The notes under the pieces were generated by a model. The model did no database searches. It saw only the letters and a list, made by a program, of their open reading frames with translations, and was not told where the DNA came from. From the NCBI GenBank assembly GCA_030651695.1, contig JAUSCD010000031.1, positions 62,001 through 126,000 of the forward strand: a stretch of DNA of 64,000 nt, written 5' to 3'. The position numbers were made by a program, and so were the translations under genes. Of the stretch, positions 53,410 to 63,963 are shown one piece after another. Every line of letters begins with the position of its first letter. Position 1 is the stretch's first letter. The DNA is from Pseudohongiella sp. (GTDB lineage: Bacteria; Pseudomonadota; Gammaproteobacteria; Pseudomonadales; Pseudohongiellaceae).

Positions 53410-53423
53410 GATGCCAGACCTTG

Positions 53424-54341
53424 TTAGTGTTTACGACAGAAATCAGCCATTTCTTTGAGTGCCCGGCTTGCTTCCGGTAGCTGAGGAACGAACAAAGGCC
53501 ACACGTGTGGCTGCCCTCTCCAAACCTGCAATTGCGTCGGCACACCCGCTGCTGCAGCTTTGTCAGCTACTCGCAGACCGTCATCACGCAGCACCTCGCT
53601 GTCGCTGACATAAATCAGTAGCGGCGGAAATCCTGCATAGTCGGCGTACAAGGGTGACGCTCTTGGATCCAGAGCATCAGCACCAGACAGATAAGTCGCT
53701 GCCGCACGCCTGATGGAATCACCGCTGAACATGGCGCACGTGACTGCGTTTGCATCAAGAGAGGCACCGGTGGTATTCAGGTCGGCATACGGCGACATCA
53801 GTATTGCAGCCGATGGCATCGGCAAATCAGCCTCTCTGATCTGCACCAACAATGACAGTGAAAGTCCTGCTCCTGCAGAGTCACCGGCCAGTATGATGTC
53901 CTGAGCCTGTGTTGTTTCCAACAGCCATCGGTATGCGGCAATGACATCATCAGCAGCCGCAGGAAATGGATGCTCTGGCGCGAGGCGGTAATCGAGTACA
54001 AACACTCGCGCGTCGGCTGCTTCTGCCAGGCGTGTGGTGAACGAACGGTAGGACAGCGGAGAACCAAACAGATATCCACCGCCGTGGCAGTAGAGAATGA
54101 CACGACGCGATTCGGTGTTCACAGGTGTATTCCATTCACCACGCACATCGTTATGAACGATCTGCTCGACGGCGACATCCCTGGCATTCGAGCGACGTCC
54201 CATATCACGATCCAGCGCTTTGCGGAATCTAATCGGATCAAAATCAGGGTCAAGTAATTTGGGTTTGAACTGGCGCTTCAGAAACCAGCTCACAAAATAT
54301 GAGCGCAGGCTGCGGCTCTTAATATCAATTCTGGTCAGCAT
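53424..54341 (-). CDS. HSL-family alpha/beta-hydrolase (carboxylesterase)
   Basis: 305 residues of the hormone-sensitive lipase family: oxyanion 'ILYCHGGGYLFGSPLSYRSF', nucleophile 'LAGDSAGAGLSLSL', Asp in 'LIYVSDSEVLRDDGLRVA' and His in 'WRGQPHVWPLF'. Cytoplasmic, short-chain ester substrates are usual. Ends 14 bases from the diguanylate cyclase start on the same strand, so the two may be in one transcript. Confidence 0.88.
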   Translation of the reverse strand: MLTRIDIKSRSLRSYFVSWFLKRQFKPKLLDPDFDPIRFRKALDRDMGRRSNARDVAVEQIVHNDVRGEWNTPVNTESRRVILYCHGGGYLFGSPLSYRSFTTRLAEAADARVFVLDYRLAPEHPFPAAADDVIAAYRWLLETTQAQDIILAGDSAGAGLSLSLLVQIREADLPMPSAAILMSPYADLNTTGASLDANAVTCAMFSGDSIRRAAATYLSGADALDPRASPLYADYAGFPPLLIYVSDSEVLRDDGLRVADKAAAAGVPTQLQVWRGQPHVWPLFVPQLPEASRALKEMADFCRKH

Positions 54342-54410
54342 ATAATTCCCTTATTTTTTCTTCTGAGGAATTTTTTATCCGGCCCGAGCTGATTCAGGGC
54401 CAGATTCAAT

Positions 54411-55487
54411 TCAGATCAATGATTGCAACAGTTTCAACTGCTGCTGAAGCCGCTCTTTACTGAGGCTCCTTATGGTGGCATGCCCCACCTTTCGACCGTC
54501 CTTGAATGCTTTTCCATAGTGATGCAAATGACAATCTTCGATAAGCAGCAACTGCTCAATTGCAGGCACAGATCCTATAAAGTTCACCATGGCGCTTTCG
54601 CCCAGCCTGGCTGTAGAGCCTAAAGGCAGACCAGTTATTGCTCTGAGATGGTTCTCGAACTGGCTGCATTCGGCGCCTTCTATGGTCCAGTGTCCGGAGT
54701 TGTGCACGCGTGGTGCTATTTCATTGGCGCGTAGCCCGCCATCGACTTCAAAAAACTCGAATGCAAGCACACCAACATAGTCGAGATGCTCCAGTACAGA
54801 AGACACACAAGCCTCTGCCGCTTTCTGCAATGGATGATTGTCACCCGGTACCGACAGTCGCAGAATGCCTTTTTCATGGACATTATGGACCAACGGGTAC
54901 GCACGAATTTCACCGCTTCGGGCGCGCACTGCGACCAACGACACTTCACCGGTAAAGTTCACAAAAGTTTCGAGGATGCAGGGCACCGAACCAAGCTCGG
55001 CGAACGCGCCTTTTACTTCGCCGACACTATGCAGAACTTTCTGGCCCTTGCCATCATAACCCAGAGTGCGGGTTTTCAGCACCGCAGGCAGACCGATCGT
55101 TCCGATGGCAGTATCCAGATCCTGTTGCGAATCGATGGCGGCGAACGGAGCAACCGGGATGTTCAGTTTCTGAAACAAGGTTTTTTCATTCAACCTGTCG
55201 CGCGCGATACGCAGCGCCCCGGCTCCGGGAAACACTGGTACGTACTGGGATAAAAATGCGACCGTTTCAGCTGGCACGTTTTCGAACTCGAAAGTAACCA
55301 GATCTACCTGATCAGCCAGTTGTCGCAGGTGTTCATGATCATTGTAGTCAGCGCAGATATGCGCACCCAGCGCGGCAGCACAAGCATCGGCAGCAGGGTC
55401 CAGGAATATGAATTGCATGCCCAGCGGGGAACCCGCCAGTGCCAGCATACGACCAAGTTGCCCACCACCGATGACGCCTATTTTCAT
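54411..55487 (-). CDS. purK: N5-carboxyaminoimidazole ribonucleotide synthetase PurK
   Basis: 358 residues, ATP-grasp enzyme of de novo purine synthesis, making N5-CAIR from AIR, ATP and bicarbonate. '[31 protein letters not shown]', '[12 protein letters not shown]', '[18 protein letters not shown]', '[29 protein letters not shown]'. Its start overlaps the purE stop by 4 bases, giving the usual purE-purK operon. Confidence 0.95.
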   Translation of the reverse strand: MKIGVIGGGQLGRMLALAGSPLGMQFIFLDPAADACAAALGAHICADYNDHEHLRQLADQVDLVTFEFENVPAETVAFLSQYVPVFPGAGALRIARDRLNEKTLFQKLNIPVAPFAAIDSQQDLDTAIGTIGLPAVLKTRTLGYDGKGQKVLHSVGEVKGAFAELGSVPCILETFVNFTGEVSLVAVRARSGEIRAYPLVHNVHEKGILRLSVPGDNHPLQKAAEACVSSVLEHLDYVGVLAFEFFEVDGGLRANEIAPRVHNSGHWTIEGAECSQFENHLRAITGLPLGSTARLGESAMVNFIGSVPAIEQLLLIEDCHLHHYGKAFKDGRKVGHATIRSLSKERLQQQLKLLQSLI

Positions 55488-55996
55488 GCTTGTCGTGGGT
55501 CCGGATTATCCAGCACGGTTGATGTCTGCTGCGCACGGAATGCGATCACCGCGCCCTGAATTTCCGGATATTTGTTACCCAGGATTGATGCAGCAAGCAA
55601 GGCGGCGTTTACTGCCCCTGCGCGGCCGATAGCCAGAGTTGCTACGGCTATACCCGCAGGCATCTGAACAATGGACAGCAGCGAGTCCACGCCAGACAAC
55701 ATAGACGACTGGACAGGCACACCCAGCACCGGCAAATGTGTTTTGGCTGCGCACATGCCTGGCAAATGAGCAGCGCCGCCAGCGCCGGCTATAATCACTT
55801 CGATACCGCGGCCAGCTGCTTTTTCAGCGTAACTGAATAGCAGATCCGGCGTACGATGCGCGGAAACAACCTGAACTTCGTGAGGAATACCGAGCTTTTC
55901 CAGCATCTCGATGGTGTGACACATGGTCGCCCAGTCGGACTTTGATCCCATGATGACGCCGACCAGAGCCGGTTTCCCCGAATTGTTTTGGGTCAT
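55484..55996 (-). CDS. purE: N5-carboxyaminoimidazole ribonucleotide mutase PurE
   Basis: 170 residues, class I PurE that converts N5-CAIR to CAIR. '[21 protein letters not shown]', '[43 protein letters not shown]' and '[18 protein letters not shown]' are the active-site segments. First gene of the purEK operon. Confidence 0.96.
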   Translation of the reverse strand: MTQNNSGKPALVGVIMGSKSDWATMCHTIEMLEKLGIPHEVQVVSAHRTPDLLFSYAEKAAGRGIEVIIAGAGGAAHLPGMCAAKTHLPVLGVPVQSSMLSGVDSLLSIVQMPAGIAVATLAIGRAGAVNAALLAASILGNKYPEIQGAVIAFRAQQTSTVLDNPDPRQA

Positions 55997-56083
55997 TTCA
56001 CTTGCCTCCTGGCCATACGATAAGCTGTTCGCAATGAGGGCCGGCTCGGAAAAAGTGGCGAGTATACCGGAAATCTGACGATT

Positions 56084-56419
56084 TCAGAACTTTTCCGGCC
56101 TTAGCACCTCAACGGCGGACAGATAACAGATCATGGCGTAATCGGCATAATACTTTTGCTGGATATGTTCGCTGAGCAGTTTCGCCATCGCCCGGCTGCA
56201 TACAACTTCTATGCGCACATTGCCGTCATTGTCCCAGCCAGCGCTGCGGACGCCACGGCTGCCCCGCCCACGGGCGTCTGACACCGTCCATCCCGGCGCA
56301 CCCAGCACTTGCAGCTCGTCCAGAAGACGCACCTCAAGCACTGCCTCGCAGATCACGGTCAACAGCCAACGTTCATGGCTGGCATGCGCCTGTGCATTGC
56401 TTGCTGTTGATTCGGTCAT
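56084..56419 (-). CDS. sbtB: SbtB-like PII protein
   Basis: 111 residues. Resembles PII-like trimeric regulators: 'LLTVICEAVLEVRLLDELQVLGAPGWTVSDARGRGSRGVRSAGWDNDGNVRIEVVCS' with a T-loop-like Gly/Arg segment, and 'LSEHIQQKYYADYAMICYLSAVEVLRPEKF'. The gene overlaps the sbtA stop by 4 bases. SbtB of cyanobacteria binds adenyl nucleotides and gates SbtA. The C-terminal CGPxGC redox element of some SbtB proteins is absent here. Control of the transporter is inferred from the pairing. Confidence 0.78.
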   Translation of the reverse strand: MTESTASNAQAHASHERWLLTVICEAVLEVRLLDELQVLGAPGWTVSDARGRGSRGVRSAGWDNDGNVRIEVVCSRAMAKLLSEHIQQKYYADYAMICYLSAVEVLRPEKF

Positions 56420-57360
56420 AGGGAATTGCCCTCACTGAGAAATTGCGCAATTTGCAGATAAAGCGGAATACCAATCAGAATATTAAAAGGAAACGTGATA
56501 CCGAGTGACGCCCCCAGCGACAATGAAGGGTTCGCCTGCGGCAGCGCCAGACGCATTGCTGCCGGCACCGCGATATAAGAGGCACTGGCACCCAGAGTAG
56601 CCAGCATGGCCGTGCCACCCACAGACAAGCCCATCAGCTGAGCGAACATCAAACCGACGGCCACACCAATCCACGGCATAATCAAGGCAAAACTGATCAG
56701 ACGGATGCCGACCTCTCTGAGCGCTCCCATCTGTTTGGAAGCAATCAGCCCCATCTCCAGCAGAAACAGCGCCAACACCGGCGCGAACATACTGGTGTAA
56801 AACGGCGCCAGCGGTGCCACCGCCTCCTTGCCCGCCAACACGCCGATAATCAATCCGCCCAACAACAGCATGATGCTCTTGCCCAGGAAAATCTCCCGCC
56901 CCAGCTCCCGCCAGGGCGTGCCACGACTGATGCCCCGCGCCAGCACAATACCCACCAGAATCGCCGGAATCTCCAGAATCGCCACAAACAAAGGCATGTA
57001 ACTCTCAAAGAACACACCCTGCGCCATCAGATAAGCCACTACCACCGCAAATGTACCTGCGCTGACAGAGCCATAGTGCGCCGCAATATTCGCAGAATCA
57101 ACGCGACTGAAACGCAAGCCCCGCAAAAGCGGAAATGCAATCAACGGCAGCAACAAGCCCATCAGCAGCACCAGCCCCATCTGACCCACCAAGGCCGGAC
57201 TGGCTTGTTCTGCCAGCTCCACCCCACCATGCAAACCAATTGCCAGCAGCAGAATAATCGACAGCGTCTCATACAAAGCCGGCGGCAACTTCAGCTCACT
57301 ACGCAACAGCCCCGCAGCCAACCCAAACACAAAAAACAGAACAACCGGATCCCAGCCCAT
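56416..57360 (-). CDS. sbtA: SbtA-like sodium-dependent bicarbonate transporter
   Basis: 314 residues, about 10 membrane helices in two inverted halves. 'ELKLPPALYETLSIILLLAIGLHGGVEL', 'SANIAAHYGSVSAGTFAVVVAYLM' and 'GGTAMLATLGASASYIAVPAAMRLALPQANPSLSLGASLGITFPFNILIGIPLY' match SbtA. I start at the ATG at 57360 behind GGAGG; the open frame extends 106 codons further through the inverted-repeat element and is not coding. Found beside its PII-like regulator. In a heterotroph it could supply bicarbonate for carboxylases, including the PurK reaction in the next operon. That link is inference. Confidence 0.82.
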   Translation of the reverse strand: MGWDPVVLFFVFGLAAGLLRSELKLPPALYETLSIILLLAIGLHGGVELAEQASPALVGQMGLVLLMGLLLPLIAFPLLRGLRFSRVDSANIAAHYGSVSAGTFAVVVAYLMAQGVFFESYMPLFVAILEIPAILVGIVLARGISRGTPWRELGREIFLGKSIMLLLGGLIIGVLAGKEAVAPLAPFYTSMFAPVLALFLLEMGLIASKQMGALREVGIRLISFALIMPWIGVAVGLMFAQLMGLSVGGTAMLATLGASASYIAVPAAMRLALPQANPSLSLGASLGITFPFNILIGIPLYLQIAQFLSEGNSL

Positions 57361-57475
57361 AATGCCTCCAAAATGGTCGCGACAGCTTACCCAACCACAG
57401 GGGCAAGGAGCAATCGAATTACAAACAAGACCAAAATCCGACAACCCACGACCCACAGAAATCAATCCGGAGTGA

Positions 57476-57657
57476 GCAACGGGAGCGGGTCGCCGTGCCG
57501 GACCAATCAGGCCGCGTTTATCCTCTGTGCCCCCGACCGAACCGGCGCGAGCATTGTCCGAGTCCCGAGCGGCGCAGCCGCGAAGGTCGAGTTGCACAGC
57601 GCCGGTCGGGGGCACAGAGGATGCGGCCGGTCTGGCACGGCGACCCGCTCCCGTTGC
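57476..57657. repeat. 182-base GC-rich inverted-repeat element
   Basis: A left arm (57476-57539) and right arm (57603-57657) contain perfect complementary blocks of 24 bases (57476-57499 with 57634-57657) and 20 bases (57520-57539 with 57603-57622), separated by a diverged part. The loop of about 63 bases has its own small hairpin (GCGGC-GCA-GCCGC). It lies between sbtA and groEL, just upstream of the sbtA start, and is not part of a gene. It may be a small mobile element, a regulatory hairpin or a recombination remnant. Confidence 0.85.
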
Positions 57658-57710
57658 GCCCACACCATGCGATTCCACCGTCAGCTTTTAACTTGTTCTT
57701 TTGCTTGTTC

Positions 57711-57740
57711 TTTTGCTTTTGCTTTTGCTTTTGCTTTTGC
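57711..57740. repeat. TTTTGC hexanucleotide microsatellite, five units
   Basis: Five exact TTTTGC units, preceded by two copies of a related 12-base unit (TTGTTC-TTTTGC). It is non-coding, between the inverted-repeat element and the groEL terminator. Copy number may vary between strains. Confidence 0.85.
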
Positions 57741-57768
57741 CCTTCAGTTTTGCGTTACAGCCGCCCAC

Positions 57769-57803
57769 AAAAAAGGGCAACACCGTCCGGTATCGCCCTT
57801 TTT
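57769..57803 (-). terminator. groEL Rho-independent terminator
   Basis: On the minus strand GGGCGATACC pairs with GGTGTTGCCC (with G-U pairs, within 57775-57798), followed by six T's (57774-57769). Lies about 75 bases past groEL. Confidence 0.88.
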
Positions 57804-57874
57804 CGCTAAGTCAAAGACAACATTCAGAAACAGACAAGATCAGCAGATCCGGCCGTCCCCAATGAAGGCAGGAT

Positions 57875-59530
<1,656 letters not shown>

Positions 59531-59591
59531 TTACAATGCAAATTTTGAATTTATCGATACGCTTTTGCGTCTATCGTCTGGTGTACGAGAC

Positions 59592-59882
59592 TTACTTCTC
59601 GATCACACCGTAAATTTCGCCTTCGCTCAGGATCAGCAACTCTTCGTCGCCGATTTTCACTGTATTGCTGGCATATTTGCCAAATACAACGGTATCGCCC
59701 ACTTTCAGGTCGACTGGACGCTTTTCGCCATTTTCCAGAACCTTACCCGGGCCTACAGCCAATACTTCGCCCTGGGCCGGCTTTTCAGCTGCCGAACCCG
59801 GCAGTACGATGCCACCCGCAGTTTTTGTCTCCTCTTCCTTGCGTCGAACAACAACTCGGTCTTGCAACGGACGAATTTTCAT
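59592..59882 (-). CDS. groES: Co-chaperonin GroES
   Basis: 96 residues, the heptameric lid of GroEL: '[46 protein letters not shown]', with the flexible mobile loop in the middle, and '[35 protein letters not shown]'. First gene of the groESL operon, 73 bases before groEL. Confidence 0.98.
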   Translation of the reverse strand: MKIRPLQDRVVVRRKEEETKTAGGIVLPGSAAEKPAQGEVLAVGPGKVLENGEKRPVDLKVGDTVVFGKYASNTVKIGDEELLILSEGEIYGVIEK

Positions 59883-59981
59883 TATTGATACTCTCCTGAC
59901 TGGAATTTCAAACGTCTGTGGTTAACTAAGCTCTCCGGTTAACACCGGCCGAGCAAAACTGATTACTGCTTGTGACTGCCT

Positions 59982-60008
59982 AGATGGGGCTTAAACGGGC
60001 GATTTCAA
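59982..60008 (-). promoter_or_regulatory. Sigma-32 (RpoH) heat-shock promoter of groESL
   Basis: On the minus strand TTGAAA (60008-60003), 13 bases, then CCCCATCT (59989-59982) matches the sigma-32 consensus. Transcription would start about 90 bases before groES. No CIRCE element is apparent. Confidence 0.9.
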
Positions 60009-60070
60009 TCCCCGGATAGAAAAATTTTTCACTTATTGCAGTTTTTTTTGCGGGATTCGGGACCCGGCGA

Positions 60071-60580
60071 TCACTCAGACTTGTTGTCCTTGTCGTGGCC
60101 GGGAAACAGCGGTTCACCCTGACGTGGCTGATCGCGATCAACGACCTCACCATCGATAATATCTCCCTGAGTGCTACGCGGATCGACACTGGAGCGGGTG
60201 CGTGTAAAACCACCCATAAAAACGCTGCTTCCCATAGCACCACCGATCATGCGGCGCGCCATCCGATGACGCAGCACGGGAATTAATAGCAGTACACCGA
60301 TGGTGTCAGTCATCAAACCCGGGAGTATCAACATGAAGCCGGCAAAACCCAACAGCATGCCATTGAGCAGATCCGGCGCCGGAGACTGTCCCAGTTGCAT
60401 TCGCTGAGTCATACGGCTCATGCTGTTCATTCCCTGGCGGCGCATGATTGTGACGCCTGCTATGGCCGTCACAATCACAACCAGCAGAGTATTAAAACCG
60501 CCGATCTCGGCAGCCAGTGCAAACAGCAGATATAACTCCACCACCGGCAGAATCAAAAACCCCAACAAAGGTAATCGCAT
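60071..60580 (-). CDS. fxsA: FxsA-family membrane protein
   Basis: 169 residues with three to four membrane segments. 'MRLPLLGFLILPVVELYLLFALAAEIGGFNTLLVVIVTAIAGVTIMRRQGMNSM' and 'MLLGFAGFMLILPGLMTDTIGVLLLIPVLRHRM' are the FxsA pattern (suppressor of F exclusion of phage T7 in E. coli). The C-terminus is acidic. It lies upstream of groES, the same order found around groESL in many gammaproteobacteria. Confidence 0.88.
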   Translation of the reverse strand: MRLPLLGFLILPVVELYLLFALAAEIGGFNTLLVVIVTAIAGVTIMRRQGMNSMSRMTQRMQLGQSPAPDLLNGMLLGFAGFMLILPGLMTDTIGVLLLIPVLRHRMARRMIGGAMGSSVFMGGFTRTRSSVDPRSTQGDIIDGEVVDRDQPRQGEPLFPGHDKDNKSE

Positions 60581-60635
60581 AAACCTGTTTCCAAACCTTG
60601 ATCGCCAGCTAATCCGCCCCGGGTATCCGGCGCGT

Positions 60636-62348
60636 TCACTGCACGTTCTGAATGTGTTGCTGCCTTGCAGCCACCTTAAAAGCTAATATGATGGCGAGCA
60701 GCCCGATTGCAACGGAGTAAAGGAAAAAAGTTGTGTAACCCGCACCAAGTGCGGCCGGTGATACCCCCGCATTGGCAGCACCAATAGCCAGCGAACCCTC
60801 CGGCAATTGAGCAAATGCAGGCATTAATGCTGACAACGGGCTTCCCGCTTCCGCCGACCGCGCAGCGGCCTCAACCACCCGGCCACTCTGTGAAGCCACC
60901 AGCTTACCCAACAGGGCGTAGAGCGAAGAAAACAACGCATACTGAGTTGCGGTAAAACCCGCTGACGTGAGCGAGGACATATAGGCAATCAGCGCAGTAC
61001 CAGCAAAACCTGTGGCCAGATTGTCGATCGTAATAGCGACATAGAGGGCAGGTACATCGGGCCCACGAGTTGCAAGCCAGATAAACACCAGATTGGAAAA
61101 CGGGCTGGCAAATACTCCAATCAACATGGTGCGCAACACACCAAATCTGGCGACACAATAACCCGCTACGGCGACACCGGCCATCAATGCAACCACACCA
61201 AAAATCTTTCGCACTTCTGCGATCTGACTGAGGCTGAATCCCAGATCAACATAAAACGGGCCCATCAGATTCAGCACAAAATCAGACAACCGATACAAAC
61301 AGATCAGCGCCAGAATCAGACCGCCCAGACTAGTGCCAAAACGGCCAAAAAAATTGGCAAGCGGCTCGCCGTACGCGCGGCGAAGGTGCATACCCGGGCG
61401 CGTTGGTTTACCCGGCAAAGGCAGGCAGGCCAGCGCAAGCAAGCCCAGACCAACAAGTACACCGGTCACCTGCAGGTAAATGCCTGTCGGGGTACTGCGC
61501 CAGACTGCCAGCAGCGAATTACCAGACTCAGCCGAACCGCCCACTAGTAATAGCAACTGCTGCAACATACCAGCATTGCCGGAAACACCCGATCCGATCA
61601 GCAAAGCGGCAACAACAATGATCAGCAGCCGCACCGCCCACTCCAGCGCTTCGGCAAGCGGCTGCTTTGGCAGATCTGCTACCAGGCTGACAAACGGGCG
61701 TGTTGTGTTCTCCCGGGGTGCCAGCAAGACGCCGAGCATCCCTATGCTCATCAGCCCAGCCATCACTGCGTAAGAAAAATTCCAGCTGAACGCTTCCGCC
61801 AGAAACAGCGGCACTGCGCCTGCCACGATCATCGCGATGCGGTAGCCCCATTGATAGGCAGCTGCCATTGCACCAGAGCGGCTTTCATCGACGGCCTCGA
61901 TACGCCAGGCATCGATCACAATATCCTGAGTGGCGCCGGCAAAACCCACAAAGGCGGCCAGCGCGGCCACCCGCCAGATATTCAGTTCAGGACTGGAACC
62001 AGCAATAAACCAAAGCCCCGTCATGATGATGAGCTGCATCAGCAGCATCCAGGAACGCCGGCGCCCCAACAAACCGTCAAGCACTGGTAACTTTACGCGA
62101 TCAATCACCGGTGCCCAGATAAATTTCAGCGCGTAACTGAGCGTAGCCAGAGCAAAAATAGAAATGGTCTGCAAGGACAGACCGGACTGGCGCAGCCACA
62201 CCGAAAGCGTGTCAAAAATCAGCAGGAATGGCAGGCCGGCCGAAAATCCCAGCAACAGCATGACCAGCACGCGGCGCTCGCCGTATACAGCCAGCGCACG
62301 CCAGCCACTGATTTTTTTCTCTGTTGCGTCGTCTGCTGCCGGAATCAC
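60636..62348 (-). CDS. ampG: AmpG-like MFS muropeptide permease
   Basis: 570 residues, about 14 membrane helices. 'VYGERRVLVMLLLGFSAGLPFLLIFDTLSVWLRQSGLSLQTISIFALATLSYALKFIWAPVIDR' and 'FVGFAGATQDIVIDAWRIEAVDES' are the AmpG signature for import of anhydro-muropeptides for recycling. It is longer than E. coli AmpG, with extra helices around residues 230-310. It fits with the lytic transglycosylase and carboxypeptidase at the other end of the window in the same recycling process. Confidence 0.88.
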   Translation of the reverse strand: MIPAADDATEKKISGWRALAVYGERRVLVMLLLGFSAGLPFLLIFDTLSVWLRQSGLSLQTISIFALATLSYALKFIWAPVIDRVKLPVLDGLLGRRRSWMLLMQLIIMTGLWFIAGSSPELNIWRVAALAAFVGFAGATQDIVIDAWRIEAVDESRSGAMAAAYQWGYRIAMIVAGAVPLFLAEAFSWNFSYAVMAGLMSIGMLGVLLAPRENTTRPFVSLVADLPKQPLAEALEWAVRLLIIVVAALLIGSGVSGNAGMLQQLLLLVGGSAESGNSLLAVWRSTPTGIYLQVTGVLVGLGLLALACLPLPGKPTRPGMHLRRAYGEPLANFFGRFGTSLGGLILALICLYRLSDFVLNLMGPFYVDLGFSLSQIAEVRKIFGVVALMAGVAVAGYCVARFGVLRTMLIGVFASPFSNLVFIWLATRGPDVPALYVAITIDNLATGFAGTALIAYMSSLTSAGFTATQYALFSSLYALLGKLVASQSGRVVEAAARSAEAGSPLSALMPAFAQLPEGSLAIGAANAGVSPAALGAGYTTFFLYSVAIGLLAIILAFKVAARQQHIQNVQ

Positions 62349-62352
62349 AAGC

Positions 62353-62835
62353 TTAATCGCGGAAGTTGTTGTATTGCAGCGGAATCTCCAGATTGGCTTC
62401 GCGCAGCATAGCGATCACCTCCTGAAGATCGTCGCGTTTTTTACCTGTGACACGCAGCTTCTCGCCCTGAATGGCGGTCTGCACTTTCATTTTCTTATCT
62501 TTGATCAGTTTGACCAGCTTACGCGCCATGTCGGCTTCAATACCTTGCTGAATAGTGACTTTCTGGCTGGCCTTTTTTCCAGATAACACCACTTCATCTT
62601 CTTTCATGGTTTTGATATCAACATTGCGTTTGACCAGCTTGCTTTTGAGGATATCCATCATCTGCTCAAGCTGGAAATCTGACTCGGCAGTCAATGTGAT
62701 CTCGGCATCATCCAGCTCAAAACTGGCATCAACGCCTTTAAAGTCAAAACGGGTGCCAACTTCGCGGGTGGCCTGATCGACGGCGTTACGCACTTCTGGC
62801 AGATCAACTTCGGAAACAACATCAAACGATGGCAT
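62353..62835 (-). CDS. yajQ: YajQ-family nucleotide-binding protein
   Basis: 160 residues, two ferredoxin-like domains. '[40 protein letters not shown]', '[71 protein letters not shown]'. Some members (Xanthomonas XC_3703) bind cyclic-di-GMP. It lies 4 bases upstream of ampG in an operon. Cyclic-di-GMP binding here is only family inference. Confidence 0.93.
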   Translation of the reverse strand: MPSFDVVSEVDLPEVRNAVDQATREVGTRFDFKGVDASFELDDAEITLTAESDFQLEQMMDILKSKLVKRNVDIKTMKEDEVVLSGKKASQKVTIQQGIEADMARKLVKLIKDKKMKVQTAIQGEKLRVTGKKRDDLQEVIAMLREANLEIPLQYNNFRD

Positions 62836-62943
62836 GGGATACCTCTGCTTCAGGACAAGTCATTTAATGGCGCCTATACTACCATCAAGACATAAAAACA
62901 CACGACACCGGCACACAGAACCTGGAACGCAACACAAAGTCTC

Positions 62944-63963
62944 ATGACCCCACAACCAGCCCTGAAAGACCACCCCACCAAACCAGCAACCGCACAAAAC
63001 GCCGAACCCTGGTTTGTACTCGGTGCCGGCTCAATGGGCTGCCTGTGGTCGGTTGCAATGACACAGCATCTTGAAAGTGTACTTGCACAGCCGGTCACAC
63101 TGCTGCTGCGCGACGATAACGCTGTCAATTTTTATCCCGGCAAAGTGACCGTTGAGCATAGCTCCGGCACAACTGACCGCAGCGTGGAGTTAACCCTGCC
63201 TGCGATGTCGGTGAATGATACTTCGCACGGCGCATTTAAAATCAAACGCCTGCTGGTTGCCTGCAAAGCGCAGGATGCCGACGCTGCGCTGGCAAGCGTC
63301 GCGGCCATGCTTGATGAGCAGGCGATTATTGTATTGCTTCAGAACGGCCTGAAGTTTCAGCAACAACTCAGCCTTGCCCGCCCACCCGGAACGGTGTTCT
63401 GCCTGAGCACCAGTTTCGGGGCCTGGCAGCGCGAACCGTTTCATGTTGTTGCGGCGGGTGGAGGCGAATCGTGGCTGGGACATCTGCGTGAGGAATCCAG
63501 CCCAATCCTGCAACGCTCACAACTGCAGTTGCTATCGGAACTCCCTGATGTGGCAATGAATATCAGGATTGATGACGATATGCAGCGCAGACTTTGGGAG
63601 AAACTGGCCGTTAATTGCGCTATCAACGGACTGACTGTGATCTACAACTGCCGGAACGGAGAGCTGCTGACCCGCCCTGCTGCGCGGGAACACTGCCAGC
63701 GTCTGTGCACAGAGATCAGCACGCTTATGCACGGGATTGCGCTGGCGCCTGACATGCCTGAACTGTGGCAACGTGTCCAACAGGTTGCGCAGGCAACAGC
63801 GCTGAATGTTTCCTCAACACTGCAGGATGTCCGTCGCGGCAAGCACACTGAAATTGAGCATCTGAACGGTTATCTGATTGAACTGGCTGACCGGCATCGT
63901 CTGCTCTGCCCATTGAATCAACAGGTGGTGGCCGCTGTGTTAGAATCCGGCCGTCCGTTGTAA
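62944..63963 (+). CDS. panE: 2-dehydropantoate 2-reductase (PanE/ApbA family)
   Basis: 339 residues. It reduces ketopantoate to pantoate for coenzyme A synthesis. NADPH motif 'WFVLGAGSMGCLWSVAMTQHL', 'LLVACKAQDADAALASV', 'ALLQNGLKFQQ'-like segment and a catalytic-type Lys in 'RRLWEKLAVNCAINGLTVIYNCRNGELL'. The first ~22 residues (before the Rossmann motif) are hydrophilic and may be untranslated; no later start is clearly better. Monocistronic. The last 37 bases of the window hold no gene. Confidence 0.85.
   Translation: MTPQPALKDHPTKPATAQNAEPWFVLGAGSMGCLWSVAMTQHLESVLAQPVTLLLRDDNAVNFYPGKVTVEHSSGTTDRSVELTLPAMSVNDTSHGAFKIKRLLVACKAQDADAALASVAAMLDEQAIIVLLQNGLKFQQQLSLARPPGTVFCLSTSFGAWQREPFHVVAAGGGESWLGHLREESSPILQRSQLQLLSELPDVAMNIRIDDDMQRRLWEKLAVNCAINGLTVIYNCRNGELLTRPAAREHCQRLCTEISTLMHGIALAPDMPELWQRVQQVAQATALNVSSTLQDVRRGKHTEIEHLNGYLIELADRHRLLCPLNQQVVAAVLESGRPL

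Noticed and set aside
54355-54410. Terminator after purK
   Set aside because: A GGCCC/GGGCC stem exists but no T-run follows on the minus strand.
57476-57657. Integron attC site
   Set aside because: The ends do not match the RYYYAAC and GTTRRRY core sites and no integrase or cassette array is visible.
59920-59960. CIRCE (HrcA) operator before groES
   Set aside because: The short CCGG hairpin in the leader does not match the 9-base CIRCE arms; the sigma-32 promoter explains control.
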